A stretch of DNA of 64,000 nt, taken from positions 1-64,000 of the forward strand of contig NZ_JBFATZ010000006.1 in assembly GCF_040678635.1 (NCBI RefSeq), in the 5' to 3' direction. The notes under the pieces were generated by a model, which was given only the letters and a program-made list of their open reading frames with translations, was not told the DNA's origin and made no database searches. Position 1 is the stretch's first letter. Each line of letters opens with the position of its first letter. Source of the DNA: Thermopolyspora sp040678635. GTDB taxonomy: Bacteria; Actinomycetota; Actinomycetes; Streptosporangiales; Streptosporangiaceae. The translations under genes were made by a program, and so were the position numbers. Below, in pieces: positions 28,005 through 36,232 of the stretch.

Positions 28005-28946
28005 TCAGGCAGGGGTGGGCTCCTCCTCGGACTGGCGCTTGCGCAGCTCGGCCTCCACGGCCTCCACCGACTCGTGCTCCTTGTCCTTGCGGTACTCGCG
28101 TACCGACCAGGCGATGGCCGCCGCCCAGATCAGGGCGATGGCGATGTACGCGATCGCCTGGACGTCTCCGGAGGCGTCGATCCAGTCGGAGCGCAGCAGG
28201 GTGCGCACGTTGGTGAGGACGATCACGCCGCCGACCGCGGAGCCGAGGATGCGCGGGGGGATGTGGCGGACCAGCCAGGCGGCGATGGGAGCGGCGATCA
28301 CGCCGCCGGCCAGCAGCACCGCGACCCAGGCGAAGTTGATGTTCTCCGAGCCGATGCCGACCAGGAAGCCGATGCTGGCGGCGATGGCGACCAGGAACTC
28401 GCTGGCGTCGATGGAGCCGATCACCTTGCGCGGGGGGATGCGGCCGCTGGCCAGGATGGCGGGGGTGCCGACCGGTCCCCAACCGCCGCCGCCGGTGGCG
28501 TCGACGAACCCGGCGAACAGGCCGAGCGGGGCGAGGAAGCGCTTGCGCAGCGGCTTGCCCAGGTTGTCGCGCTGGAGCCCGAAGGCGGTGAAGCGGACCA
28601 GGATGTAGACGCCGAGCAACAGCAGGATGATCGACATGATCGGCGCGGCGACCTCGGTCGACAGGCTGGACAGGAAGGTGGCTCCGGCGAAGGCGCCCAG
28701 GGCGCCCGGTACGCCGATCTTGGCGACGACCTTCCAGTCGACGTTGTTGAACCGCCAATGGGAGATGCCCGAGGCCAGCGTGGTGCCGATCTCGGCCAGG
28801 TGCACGGTGGCCGAGGCCGCCGCCGCGTTGGTGCCGATGGCGAGCAGGAGCGTGGTGGAGGTGACGCCGTAGGCCATGCCCAGGCTTCCGTCCACTAGCT
28901 GGGCGGCGAATCCGACGAGGCCGAGCAGGATGAGCGATCGCACCAC
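28005..28946 (-). CDS. Sulfite exporter TauE/SafE family protein
   Basis: 313 residues with about eight hydrophobic segments in two TauE/SafE repeats. Each repeat has the family GxxxGxxG-type elements (GVPGALGAFAGATFLSSL; FVDATGGGGWGPVGTP). The C-terminal tail is charged and cytoplasmic. Such proteins export sulfite, sulfoacetate or related anions, and the sulfur substrate here is inferred. Starts with GTG (28946 or 28943) after aagggggg. A perfect dyad lies 16 bases upstream, and an Rrf2 regulator follows downstream, suggesting sulfur-responsive control. Confidence 0.88.
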   Translation of the reverse strand: MVRSLILLGLVGFAAQLVDGSLGMAYGVTSTTLLLAIGTNAAAASATVHLAEIGTTLASGISHWRFNNVDWKVVAKIGVPGALGAFAGATFLSSLSTEVAAPIMSIILLLLGVYILVRFTAFGLQRDNLGKPLRKRFLAPLGLFAGFVDATGGGGWGPVGTPAILASGRIPPRKVIGSIDASEFLVAIAASIGFLVGIGSENINFAWVAVLLAGGVIAAPIAAWLVRHIPPRILGSAVGGVIVLTNVRTLLRSDWIDASGDVQAIAYIAIALIWAAAIAWSVREYRKDKEHESVEAVEAELRKRQSEEEPTPA

Positions 28947-28961
28947 GTCCCCCCTTTTCGG

Positions 28962-28990
28962 ATTATTCCTACTTTGTGAGTAGGAATAAT
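28962..28990. promoter_or_regulatory. Perfect 11-bp dyad operator upstream of TauE/SafE
   Basis: ATTATTCCTAC (28962-28972), seven-base spacer, GTAGGAATAAT (28980-28990). It is followed directly by a second small palindrome, AATAATGATTATT. The sequence is very AT-rich for this genome. Rrf2 binding is inferred from gene context. Confidence 0.7.
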
Positions 28991-29107
28991 GATTATTCGT
29001 GTTCTCCGCTCCGTCAAGTCACGATCCCGTCGCCGGTCCTTTGCGGTCGCCCGGAACCGCTCACCTGACCTGGCACACGACGCGGCCTCGCCCGGGAGAG
29101 AACCCCG

Positions 29108-29317
29108 GCCGAGCGGGCGACGTTCATCGCCTGCGCCCCCATCGTGCGGATCGTGAAGGTGCTGCGGCGCGCGTCCGGCCCCGAGGGCATGCCCGGCGTC
29201 ACCCCGCACATGGGGTACGGGCAGGTGCGTACGGCGGCGCGGCGGCTGCTGCCCGGCGTGCGCTACCGGCGGCACGTGCTGCGCCGCTACTCGCCGACCT
29301 GGACAAAACCCGCGTAG
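29108..29317 (+). pseudogene. C-terminal remnant of a methyltransferase-like protein
   Basis: A start-less frame reads AERATFIACAPIVRIVKVLR, MPGVTPHMGYGQVRTAARRL and LPGVRYRRHVLRRYSPTWTKPA before TAG at 29315. The ending (LPGxRYRRHxLxRYSxxWTKP) is typical of a group of actinobacterial SAM methyltransferases. No catalytic part remains. Confidence 0.4.
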
Positions 29318-29353
29318 CCGACGGGTCCTCCCGCCGGAACCTATGATCGGAGG

Positions 29354-30709
29354 ATGCCTCCGTCGAGGACGCGCCGGGCGCTGCGCCGCGTGCGCCGGCT
29401 GATCGCGGTCGTGGTGAGCGTCTGCGCGCTGGCGGGCGCGGCCCGGCTGGTCCTGCCGGCCACCGCCGTCGTCACCGGGGAGCCTCCCGGCGTCCGGCGG
29501 CAGCTGGCGTTCCTGCGCGCGGAACTGGACCGCGGGGCCGGGGAGGCGGCGCAGCGGCTCTTCCCGGAGGGGTATTTCTTCCTGCACGCGCTGTACGGCC
29601 TGAGCTGGGTGGAGCTGGGCATGCGCGGCACGCAGGCCGAACGGCCGCAGGCGCTGCGGGCGGCGCGGTGGGCGCTGGCGCGGCTGGAGTCGCCCGCGGG
29701 CCGGGCCCCCTTCAGCGCGGATCTGCGGCCGTCGTACGGCGTGTTCTACCGGGGGTGGACCAACTGGCTGCGCGGCGGGGTGCTGAGCCTGCAGCCGGAC
29801 GGGCGGCGCGATCCGGGCGAGCTGCGCCGGTTCGCCGGCGACTCGGCCGAGCTCGCGGCGGCGTTCGACGCCTCGGCCTCGCCGTACCTGGAGGCCTATC
29901 CGGGGCAGGCGTGGCCGGTCGACTCGACCGTGGCGATGGCGTCGCTGCGGCTGCACGACACGCTCCTGCCTGCTCGTTTCGCCGGGACCGCCGCGGACTG
30001 GGTCGGCGAGGTGCGCCGGCGGCTCGACCCCCGCACCGGCCTGATCCCGCACCGGGCCGACCCCCGCACGGGCGAGCCGCTCGAGGTCGCCAGGGGCACC
30101 TCGCAGAGCATCATCCACCGCTTCCTGCCCGAGATCGACCCGGTCTTCGCCGCCGGGCAGTACCTGCGCTTCCGCGACCGGTACGTCCGCTCGCCGCTCG
30201 GCCTCGGCCCGGCCGTGCGCGAATACCCGGACGGTATCGACGGCCCCGCCGACGTCGACTCCGGCCCGCTTCCGCTCGGGGTGAGCCTGTCGGCGACCGC
30301 GGTGACGCTCGGAGCGGCCCAGGTGCACGGCGACGCGCCGCTCGCCGAGGCCCTGGCCAACTACGGCGAGCTGGCCGGAGTCCCCCTGGACACCCCCTGG
30401 ACCAAGCGCTACGCCTTCGGGCTGCTCCCGATCGGCGACGCGTTCCTGGCCTGGTCCAAGACGGCCCGCCCCTGGGTGGCGAAGGCCCCGTCCCCGCCCG
30501 CCGCGAGCGTCTCACCGTGGTGGCGGGTCCCGCTGCTGGCGCTGCTGCTGATCACCGGGATCGCCCCGTGGGCGCCCGCGCTGGCACGACGTCTCCGCGT
30601 CCGATCACGGAGCCGATCACGGGGCCGGTCCCGCCCGGACACGTCGCCGCCGACCCGATCGGCGTACGCCGACACCGGCGATCATCACGAACGGGAAGAG
30701 GCCTTCTGA
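29354..30709 (+). CDS. Unrecognised membrane-anchored protein, probable alpha/alpha-barrel
   Basis: 451 residues. One hydrophobic segment at about 15-38 (signal anchor) and another near 393-412, followed by an Arg/Ser-rich tail. The segment between them is rich in Trp, Tyr, Asp and Arg, with conserved-looking motifs YPGQAWPVDSTVAMASLRLHD, GTSQSIIHRFLPEIDP and DVDSGPLPLGVSLSATAV. This reads like a six-hairpin carbohydrate-active barrel displayed outside the membrane, but I cannot assign a family. ATG at 29354 directly precedes the basic and hydrophobic start. Confidence 0.75.
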   Translation: MPPSRTRRALRRVRRLIAVVVSVCALAGAARLVLPATAVVTGEPPGVRRQLAFLRAELDRGAGEAAQRLFPEGYFFLHALYGLSWVELGMRGTQAERPQALRAARWALARLESPAGRAPFSADLRPSYGVFYRGWTNWLRGGVLSLQPDGRRDPGELRRFAGDSAELAAAFDASASPYLEAYPGQAWPVDSTVAMASLRLHDTLLPARFAGTAADWVGEVRRRLDPRTGLIPHRADPRTGEPLEVARGTSQSIIHRFLPEIDPVFAAGQYLRFRDRYVRSPLGLGPAVREYPDGIDGPADVDSGPLPLGVSLSATAVTLGAAQVHGDAPLAEALANYGELAGVPLDTPWTKRYAFGLLPIGDAFLAWSKTARPWVAKAPSPPAASVSPWWRVPLLALLLITGIAPWAPALARRLRVRSRSRSRGRSRPDTSPPTRSAYADTGDHHEREEAF

Positions 30710-30811
30710 TCACATACGCGTCACGAGACCGAGCCGCGTCCGGGGCCGGGTTCGGGGCCGGGTTCACGCACCTGACGTGTCCGTGACGGCGTCGCGCGGC
30801 CGGGGTGTCAC

Positions 30812-31363
30812 TCAGCCGGAGGCGGCGGCCCTGTTCCGGCGGGCACGGTAGTTCGCGGCCTTGATCCGGTTGCCGCACTCCTCCATGCCGCACCACTGCC
30901 GGTTGCCCCCTCGGGAGCGGTCGACGAAGATGCGCGTGCACTCCGGGCGGGCGCACTCCCGCACGCGCAGGTGGCGCAGCTCGCCCAGCAGTTCGGCGGC
31001 CGAACGCGCGACGGCGGAGGCGATCGCCTCGATGTCGGCGCGGCGGGCCAGCCCCGCCGGGGTCAGCGTCAGCCGGGGCGGCGCGCCGCGCGCCTCCTCG
31101 TTGACGACGCGCAGATCGTCCTCGGGCCAGGGGCCGCCCCGCAGGGCGCCGGTCACGAGCCGGTAGACGGCCTCCCGCAGGGCGCGCAGCCGCCGCAGTC
31201 CCTCCGCGTCGAGGCTCGGTTCCTCGGTCGCGATCCCGGCCTCGACGCTCCAGCGGGCCAGGTCGCCGGGGGTGACCAGCAGCTCCTCCGGTTCGGCCCG
31301 CCGCCATTTGAGGGTGCCCGCGAGGTCGAGCGCGAGGTTGCCGCTGACGAAGACGAAACCCAC
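30812..31363 (-). CDS. CGNR zinc-finger / ABATE domain regulator
   Basis: 183 residues. The N-terminal ABATE domain opens FVFVSGNLALDLAGTLKWR. The C-terminal zinc finger reads CARPECTRIFVDRSRGGNRQ, then WCGMEECGNRIKAANYRAR, with CGNR itself intact. Proteins of this type are putative stress-responsive transcription factors. The start is GTG 31363, which gives the family's usual beginning; an ATG at 31399 would add 12 residues. The start codon overlaps the first of two dyad modules shared with the divergent DinB gene, suggesting autoregulation. Confidence 0.88.
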   Translation of the reverse strand: MGFVFVSGNLALDLAGTLKWRRAEPEELLVTPGDLARWSVEAGIATEEPSLDAEGLRRLRALREAVYRLVTGALRGGPWPEDDLRVVNEEARGAPPRLTLTPAGLARRADIEAIASAVARSAAELLGELRHLRVRECARPECTRIFVDRSRGGNRQWCGMEECGNRIKAANYRARRNRAAASG

Positions 31364-31427
31364 GTCACCATCTTGACAGGTGACGCGAACATGCCGCAAT
31401 GTTGCGTCACCTGCTCAACCGGTGACG
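31363..31427. promoter_or_regulatory. Twin operator modules between CGNR and DinB genes
   Basis: CGTCACC-N9-GGTGACG occurs twice: 31363-31385 and 31405-31427. The modules are exactly 42 bases apart, four helical turns. A further nested dyad (AACAT/ATGTT) lies between them. This arrangement suggests cooperative binding of a dimeric regulator, most simply the CGNR protein. Confidence 0.75.
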
Positions 31428-31456
31428 TCCGCCCCGGCCGCGTCCAGGAGCCCGCC

Positions 31457-31927
31457 GTGATCACCGACGACGACTACCTCTACTACGTCGGCCGCGCCCT
31501 GGACGGCATCGCCGGCATCGTCGCCGGCCTCGGCGACCGGCTCGCCAACGTCCGGCCCCCGATTCCCGGCGCGAACTCGCCGTACGCGCTGCTCACCCAC
31601 TGCCTGGGCGTGACGGACTACTGGGCCGGGCACGTCGTGGCCGGACGCGAGGTCGACCGCGACGCCGAGTTCACCGGCGCCGGTCCCGTCGCCCCGCTGC
31701 TCGAGCGGGTGGCGCACGTGCGGGCGCGGCTCGCCGAGGACCTGCGCGCGGCCGACCCCGCCGCCGCGGTCCGGCACACGCCGCCCGACTCCTACCTCGG
31801 CCCCGACCGGCCGATGACCCAGGGGGCCGCCCTGCTGCACGTGTACGAGGAACTCGCCCAGCACCACGGCCAGATGGAGATCCTGCGCGACGTCATCCTC
31901 GCCGCGGCGGCCGAGGAGCCCCGGTGA
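31457..31927 (+). CDS. DinB-superfamily (DUF664) protein
   Basis: 156 residues predicted as a four-helix bundle. Metal-binding histidines are expected in LLTHCLGVTDYWAGH and in LAQHHGQMEILRD, as in DUF664/mycothiol-dependent DinB proteins. The reaction is unknown; relatives transfer or detoxify using low-molecular-weight thiols. GTG 31457 follows aggag with a six-base spacer. The stop overlaps the start of the truncated patB gene (GTGA), so the original operon was DinB-patB. Confidence 0.82.
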   Translation: MITDDDYLYYVGRALDGIAGIVAGLGDRLANVRPPIPGANSPYALLTHCLGVTDYWAGHVVAGREVDRDAEFTGAGPVAPLLERVAHVRARLAEDLRAADPAAAVRHTPPDSYLGPDRPMTQGAALLHVYEELAQHHGQMEILRDVILAAAAEEPR

Positions 31928-32145
31928 ACGAGGAGGACACCGGCCCGTTCGAGACCATCGACACCGCGCGGCTGCGCTCGGGGCACGGCGTCAAGTGGGG
32001 CTCACTGCCCGCGGACGTGATCGGCGCCTGGGTCGCCGACATGGACTTCGGCGTGCCGCCCGCCGTACGCGACGGCATCCTGCGCGTCACCGCCGACGCC
32101 GACTTCGGCTACCCGTACTGGCCCGGCCCCGACCCGCGCGAACCG
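31924..32145 (+). pseudogene. N-terminal remnant of a MalY/PatB-type aminotransferase
   Basis: GTG start within the DinB stop. The frame reads GPFETIDTARLRSGHGVKWG, LPADVIGAWVADMDFGVPPA and ADADFGYPYW, the first 70 residues of the cystathionine beta-lyase-like PLP family. Similarity then ends abruptly, where the antisense lnt gene's 3' end begins. The PLP lysine and everything after it are gone. Confidence 0.7.
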
Positions 32146-33655
32146 CCACGCCGATCAGAGCGGCCACGCCCGCCAGGCACAGCCACGCGAACACATCGCC
32201 GACCACCCGGTACGGCGTCGCCGAGCCGCCGACCGGCACATCGGCGAACACCACATGCCGGTCACCGCGCTGGTGGACATGCTCGGCAAGGGTACGGCCC
32301 TGCGCGTCGAACGCGCCCGACACCCCGAACTCGCCCTGCCGGATCATCGAGTAGCCGTTCTCCACGGCCCGCATGCCCGCCATCCGGCTGTGCACGGGGC
32401 CGATCTCCGCCCAGTCCCGCGCCGGCACGATCATGATGTCGGCGTCGACGCGCATCAGCTCGGGGAAGTCGGCGTCGAAGCAGATCACCGAGGCCAGCCG
32501 CCCGTAGGGCGTGGACACCACCGGCACCACCCCCTTCCCCGGCGGGTAGAACTCCAGGCCCGGGATCGGATGCGACTTGTCGTACGTCCACAGCCGCCCG
32601 CCGTCCGGGCCGAACAGATACGTCCGGTTCGCCGCGTACGGCTCCCGCGGCAGATACAGGTGCACGGCCGCCTGCAGATAGACGCCCTGCTCCCGGGCGA
32701 CGGCGGCGACCCGGCCCAGGAACGCCGCCTCGTCGGCGGCCAGCACGTTGGCCGCCTGCTCCGACCAGAACACGATCTTCGCACCCGCCCGGGCGGCCTC
32801 CCGGGACCTGGCCAGCAGGTTGCCGTTGACCCGCTCGAACACCGGGCGCACCCGCGCCGGATCCAGCCCGGCCACACGGCGGGCGTAGGAGCCGTCGACC
32901 GCGCCCAGCGCCCGGGTCATCTCGGCCGTGACCGAATCGTCGGGGCTGATCCCCGCCGTCCGCACCGCGGGACCCGACGGCGCGGCCAGCGCCAGCCGGG
33001 CCCCGCCCGCGACGAGCACCAGGGCGAGCACGCAGGCGTACACGGCCACCGCCCCGGCCGATCGGCGCATCCGCCATCCGCCCGCCCACACGTGGTTGAC
33101 CACGGTGGCGAACCAGCCGACGAGGAACGCCACGCCGTACGGGCCGGTCAGCGCGTCCACCTGCAGCAACGCCAGATTGCCGTGCTGGGTGGGGGCGAGC
33201 ACCCCGAACGCGGTGCCGAACGGGCTGATCAGCGTCATCAGGAACTCGCACGCCGCCATCGCCGCCGGCAACAGCAGCAGCGACCCGGCCGCGCCGCCCC
33301 GGGCCGCGAACCACCGGTCCAGGACGAAGGGCACGAAGGTCAAGGTGGCCAGCCCGGCGATCCCCACCCCGACGATCAGGTTGAGGGGCACGGCCACGCG
33401 CAGCGTCCACACCAGGGCGCCGCCCACGATCACCGCCCACACCGCGAGCAGCCCGCCGAACGCGGGCCCGGTCCGCGCGAACCGCAGCAGGAACACGGGG
33501 AACAGCCACGCCGCCACCGCGACGCCGAGGTGGGTGAGCACGACGAACAGCGCGCCGACCCCCAGCCAGAGCCATGGCCGCCGCCCATCGTCGGCCGGGA
33601 CGTCCCCGCCGGACGCGGCCACGCCGCTCCGCCGGGCGACCTGTTCTGTTCGCAT
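32087..33655 (-). CDS. lnt: Apolipoprotein N-acyltransferase
   Basis: 522 residues. About six to seven hydrophobic segments are followed by a nitrilase domain with the acid-base-nucleophile set: Glu in VFWSEQAAN, Lys in TYDKSHPIPG and Cys in VICFDADFPEL. It N-acylates the lipobox cysteine after Lgt and Lsp action. A final membrane segment precedes an Arg/Ser-rich tail (GRGRASTGSRSRRRR) that lies antisense to the patB remnant, so the native C-terminus was probably replaced at a junction. ATG 33655 follows aaggga, and three copies of the decamer ccctgtcgtc lie just upstream (33666-33695). Confidence 0.88.
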   Translation of the reverse strand: MRTEQVARRSGVAASGGDVPADDGRRPWLWLGVGALFVVLTHLGVAVAAWLFPVFLLRFARTGPAFGGLLAVWAVIVGGALVWTLRVAVPLNLIVGVGIAGLATLTFVPFVLDRWFAARGGAAGSLLLLPAAMAACEFLMTLISPFGTAFGVLAPTQHGNLALLQVDALTGPYGVAFLVGWFATVVNHVWAGGWRMRRSAGAVAVYACVLALVLVAGGARLALAAPSGPAVRTAGISPDDSVTAEMTRALGAVDGSYARRVAGLDPARVRPVFERVNGNLLARSREAARAGAKIVFWSEQAANVLAADEAAFLGRVAAVAREQGVYLQAAVHLYLPREPYAANRTYLFGPDGGRLWTYDKSHPIPGLEFYPPGKGVVPVVSTPYGRLASVICFDADFPELMRVDADIMIVPARDWAEIGPVHSRMAGMRAVENGYSMIRQGEFGVSGAFDAQGRTLAEHVHQRGDRHVVFADVPVGGSATPYRVVGDVFAWLCLAGVAALIGVAVRAGRGRASTGSRSRRRR

Positions 33656-34250
33656 GGGATCCCTTCCCTGTCGTCCCCTGTCGTCCCCTGTCGTCACGGC
33701 GTCCGCGATGACCTGCCGGCCCTCCGGCCGCGTCAACGGGCACCAGGACCGGGCGGGGGATCCCGCGCGGCACGTTCCCGTCCCGGTGACGACCGCGCGG
33801 CGCCGTGAGCTCCGCCTTCTCGCGATGGCCGGCCCAATCGCGCCTCGACGGTAACCGCCGCCTTCGGCCCGGCGCCGTGACCGGGCCTCTCGCGTTTCAT
33901 GACCCTTCCGATCACGGCCGATCACGGCCGATTCCGCCGCCGCGCACACGCGCTCGCGGCACGAGGTCATGAGGTGCGGCATGAGATCGCGATGCGCCGC
34001 CGCCGGACCGAGATCACCGATGCCCGGCGGCGGCCGGGCCGGGCGACCCGCACCCGTCCGGCGAAACGATCACGTACGGCCGCGGCCCGCCACCCACACG
34101 ACGCCGGGGTGGGCGCCGGTTGGTCGCACGCCGAACGCACGACACCGCCGAGGCCATGAACGAGGGGTGAACGACGGCGTAGTGGACGAACGAGATGGCG
34201 CCTGTTCTCGCGCTGCCTGTTCTCGCGCTGCCGGTGCGGTGCCGGTCGGG
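33656..34250. other. Gene-free stretch between lnt and a TetR gene
   Basis: No frame is convincing on either strand. The only structure seen is the triple decamer at 33666-33695 in the lnt leader and scattered gatcacggc repeats near 33910-33935. Confidence 0.5.
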
Positions 34251-34829
34251 TCAGGGGGCCACGGCGCGTGCGACGCAGTCGCGCAGCAGTGCCCGGCGGC
34301 GGTCGTGCTCGTCGGCGGGCTCGTCGGCGGTGGCGGCGTAGACGCCGCTGGCCGGTGACCAGGCACAGGCCATGGCGACAACCAGGGCCAGCAGGTCGGC
34401 GGGGTTCCCCGGGCGCAGGCGGCCCGCCTCCTGCGCCCGGGCGACGGCAGCGATCTTGTAATCGAACTGGGAGGTGGCGAACCACGGGCCGGCGGGGCGC
34501 CGCTCCAGCCGGATCCAGGCGATGAGCCGCACCAGGTCGGGCTGGCTCAGGTTCTGGTCGTACAGCCCGACCGCCCAGCCGGGCAGGTCCTCGGCGTCGA
34601 ACGGCACCTCGTCCGTGGCACGGTCCACGCAGTCGGCGACGACCGCGTCGAACAGCCCCTCCTTGCCGCCGAAGTAGCCGTAGAGCTGGGCCTTGTTGGT
34701 GCGCGCCGCGGCGATGATGCGCTCGATCCGGGCACCGGCGATGCCGCGCAGGGCGAATTCCTCTCTGGCCGCGTCGAGGATGCGCCTGCTCGTCGCGGTG
34801 CCGCGCGGCGTGGTCGGCAGTTCCGGCAT
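34251..34829 (-). CDS. TetR family transcriptional regulator
   Basis: 192 residues. Helix-turn-helix at about 10-60: ATSRRILDAAREEFALRGIA, GARIERIIAAARTNKAQLYG, YFGGKEGLF. The C-terminal half matches TetR_C_17-like effector domains. ATG 34829 follows aaggtg. Divergent from the zinc alcohol dehydrogenase, with shared dyads in the 92-bp gap, so it most likely represses that gene and itself. Confidence 0.92.
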   Translation of the reverse strand: MPELPTTPRGTATSRRILDAAREEFALRGIAGARIERIIAAARTNKAQLYGYFGGKEGLFDAVVADCVDRATDEVPFDAEDLPGWAVGLYDQNLSQPDLVRLIAWIRLERRPAGPWFATSQFDYKIAAVARAQEAGRLRPGNPADLLALVVAMACAWSPASGVYAATADEPADEHDRRRALLRDCVARAVAP

Positions 34830-34834
34830 GCAAG

Positions 34835-34908
34835 CACCTTAGCAAACAGAACAGTCGGTTTCCTTTCCCGCCGGGAGAAGGGCTAAGGTGACAGACCGAA
34901 CAGTCTGT
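34835..34908. promoter_or_regulatory. Operators between TetR and alcohol dehydrogenase genes
   Basis: ACAGAC (34891-34896), six-base spacer, GTCTGT (34903-34908) is a perfect dyad 13 bases before the dehydrogenase ATG. CACCTTAG (34835-34842) pairs with CTAAGGTG (34883-34890). The octamer gaacagtc occurs twice, once on each side. Confidence 0.6.
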
Positions 34909-34921
34909 CTTTGGAGGATTG

Positions 34922-35974
34922 ATGCGTTCCACCATCGCCTGGCAGAGCACCGGCCAGTCCACCCAGATGCGGCGGGTGCCGATCGAGCGCAGGGAACTGC
35001 GCGACGACGACATCGCCGTGCGGATCGACTTCTGCGGCGTCTGCCACAGCGACCTGCACAGAATCCGCGGCGTCTTCCGGGACGAAGGGGCCTTGGTGCC
35101 CGGCCACGAGTTCACCGGCACGGTCACGGCCGCCGGAGGAAAGGCGACCGCCTTCGCCCCGGGCGACCGGGTCGCGGTCGGGACCATCGTCGACTCCTGC
35201 GGGGTCTGCGCGATGTGCCGGGCCGGACAGGAGAACTACTGCTACGAGGGCGCCACCAGCACCTACGGCGGGACCGACCGCGTCGACGGCACCAAGACCC
35301 ACGGCGGCTACAGCCGCGAGTACGTGCTGCGCGAGGCGTTCGCCTACCGGCTGCCCGACGAACTCGACCCGGCCGCCGCCGCCCCGCTGATGTGCGCCGG
35401 CATCACCGTGTGGGAACCCCTGCGAGCCGCCGCGGCCGGGCCGGGCACCCGGGTCGCCGTCGCCGGCCTGGGCGGACTCGGGCACCTCGCGGTGAAGTTC
35501 GCCGCCGCCCTCGGCGCCGAGGTCACCGTGCTGAGCCGCACGCCGGACAAGGCCGCCGACGCCCGCAAGCTCGGCGCCGCCGACCTGCTGCTCACCACCG
35601 ACGACAAGCAGATGGAACAGGCACGCGGCCGGTTCGACCTCATCCTGGACACCATCTCCGCCCCGCACGACATCCCGCCGCTGCTGCGCCTGGCCGGCCT
35701 GGACGGCACGCTCAGCCTGCTCGGCTACCCCGGCGAGATCCCGCTGCGCGTCATGGACCTGATCTACGGCCGCAAGAGGCTGACCTCGTCGGGCACCGGC
35801 GGACGGGCGGGCACGGCCGAGATGCTGGCCTTCGCCGCCAAGCACGGCATCACCGCCGACATCGAACTGCTGCCCTCCGCCCGCGTGCAGGAGGCTCTCA
35901 CCCGCCTCGATCGAGGCGACGTCCGCTACCGCTTCGTACTGGACCTGTCCGACCTGGACCGGCCCGAGGCCTGA
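34922..35974 (+). CDS. Zinc-dependent alcohol dehydrogenase (AdhC/YahK type)
   Basis: 350 residues of the medium-chain family. The catalytic zinc site is in DFCGVCHSDLH and GHEFTG, the structural zinc in DSCGVCAMCRAGQENYC, and the NADP site in VAVAGLGGLGHLAVKFA. Such enzymes reduce aldehydes with NADPH, as in cinnamyl-alcohol-dehydrogenase-like AdhC. ATG 34922 follows ggagg. Under probable control of the divergent TetR, which suggests an inducible aldehyde-detoxifying role. Confidence 0.93.
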   Translation: MRSTIAWQSTGQSTQMRRVPIERRELRDDDIAVRIDFCGVCHSDLHRIRGVFRDEGALVPGHEFTGTVTAAGGKATAFAPGDRVAVGTIVDSCGVCAMCRAGQENYCYEGATSTYGGTDRVDGTKTHGGYSREYVLREAFAYRLPDELDPAAAAPLMCAGITVWEPLRAAAAGPGTRVAVAGLGGLGHLAVKFAAALGAEVTVLSRTPDKAADARKLGAADLLLTTDDKQMEQARGRFDLILDTISAPHDIPPLLRLAGLDGTLSLLGYPGEIPLRVMDLIYGRKRLTSSGTGGRAGTAEMLAFAAKHGITADIELLPSARVQEALTRLDRGDVRYRFVLDLSDLDRPEA

Positions 35975-36056
35975 ACGACCGGCCACTAACCGCAGGAAAT
36001 CCGCCCGTACGCGGCGCAATGTAGAACGCAATGGAGAAGCTGCGCCGCCATGCTCG

Positions 36057-36094
36057 CTCATGTACGTGGCAAAGATCATCACCACGTACATGAG
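36057..36094. repeat. Perfect 13-bp inverted repeat
   Basis: CTCATGTACGTGG (36057-36069), 12-base spacer, CCACGTACATGAG (36082-36094). It lies downstream of the alcohol dehydrogenase and is not followed by T residues. It may be a strong hairpin RNA or an operator. Confidence 0.75.
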
Positions 36095-36179
36095 CCGGGT
36101 GCGGGGCGTGCGGATCACCCGCGTGATGCCATGGGTGGTGGATCAGGCCGAGGGCGCCCCGCCAAAGACTTCGGCGGCG

Positions 36180-36210
36180 GCCCCAGCCACGCCACGTTAA
36201 CGGCTGGGGC
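36180..36210. terminator. Hairpin between ADH and SDR genes
   Basis: GCCCCAGCC (36180-36188) and GGCTGGGGC (36202-36210) form a perfect 9-bp stem between two convergent genes, consistent with a shared terminator. Confidence 0.5.
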
Positions 36211-36232
36211 GCACGGACGCTGTCGCCGGTCG

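Noticed and set aside
33899..34159. Short plus-strand Arg-rich frame after lnt
   Set aside because: No ribosome site, composition typical of a shadow frame, no similarity recognised.
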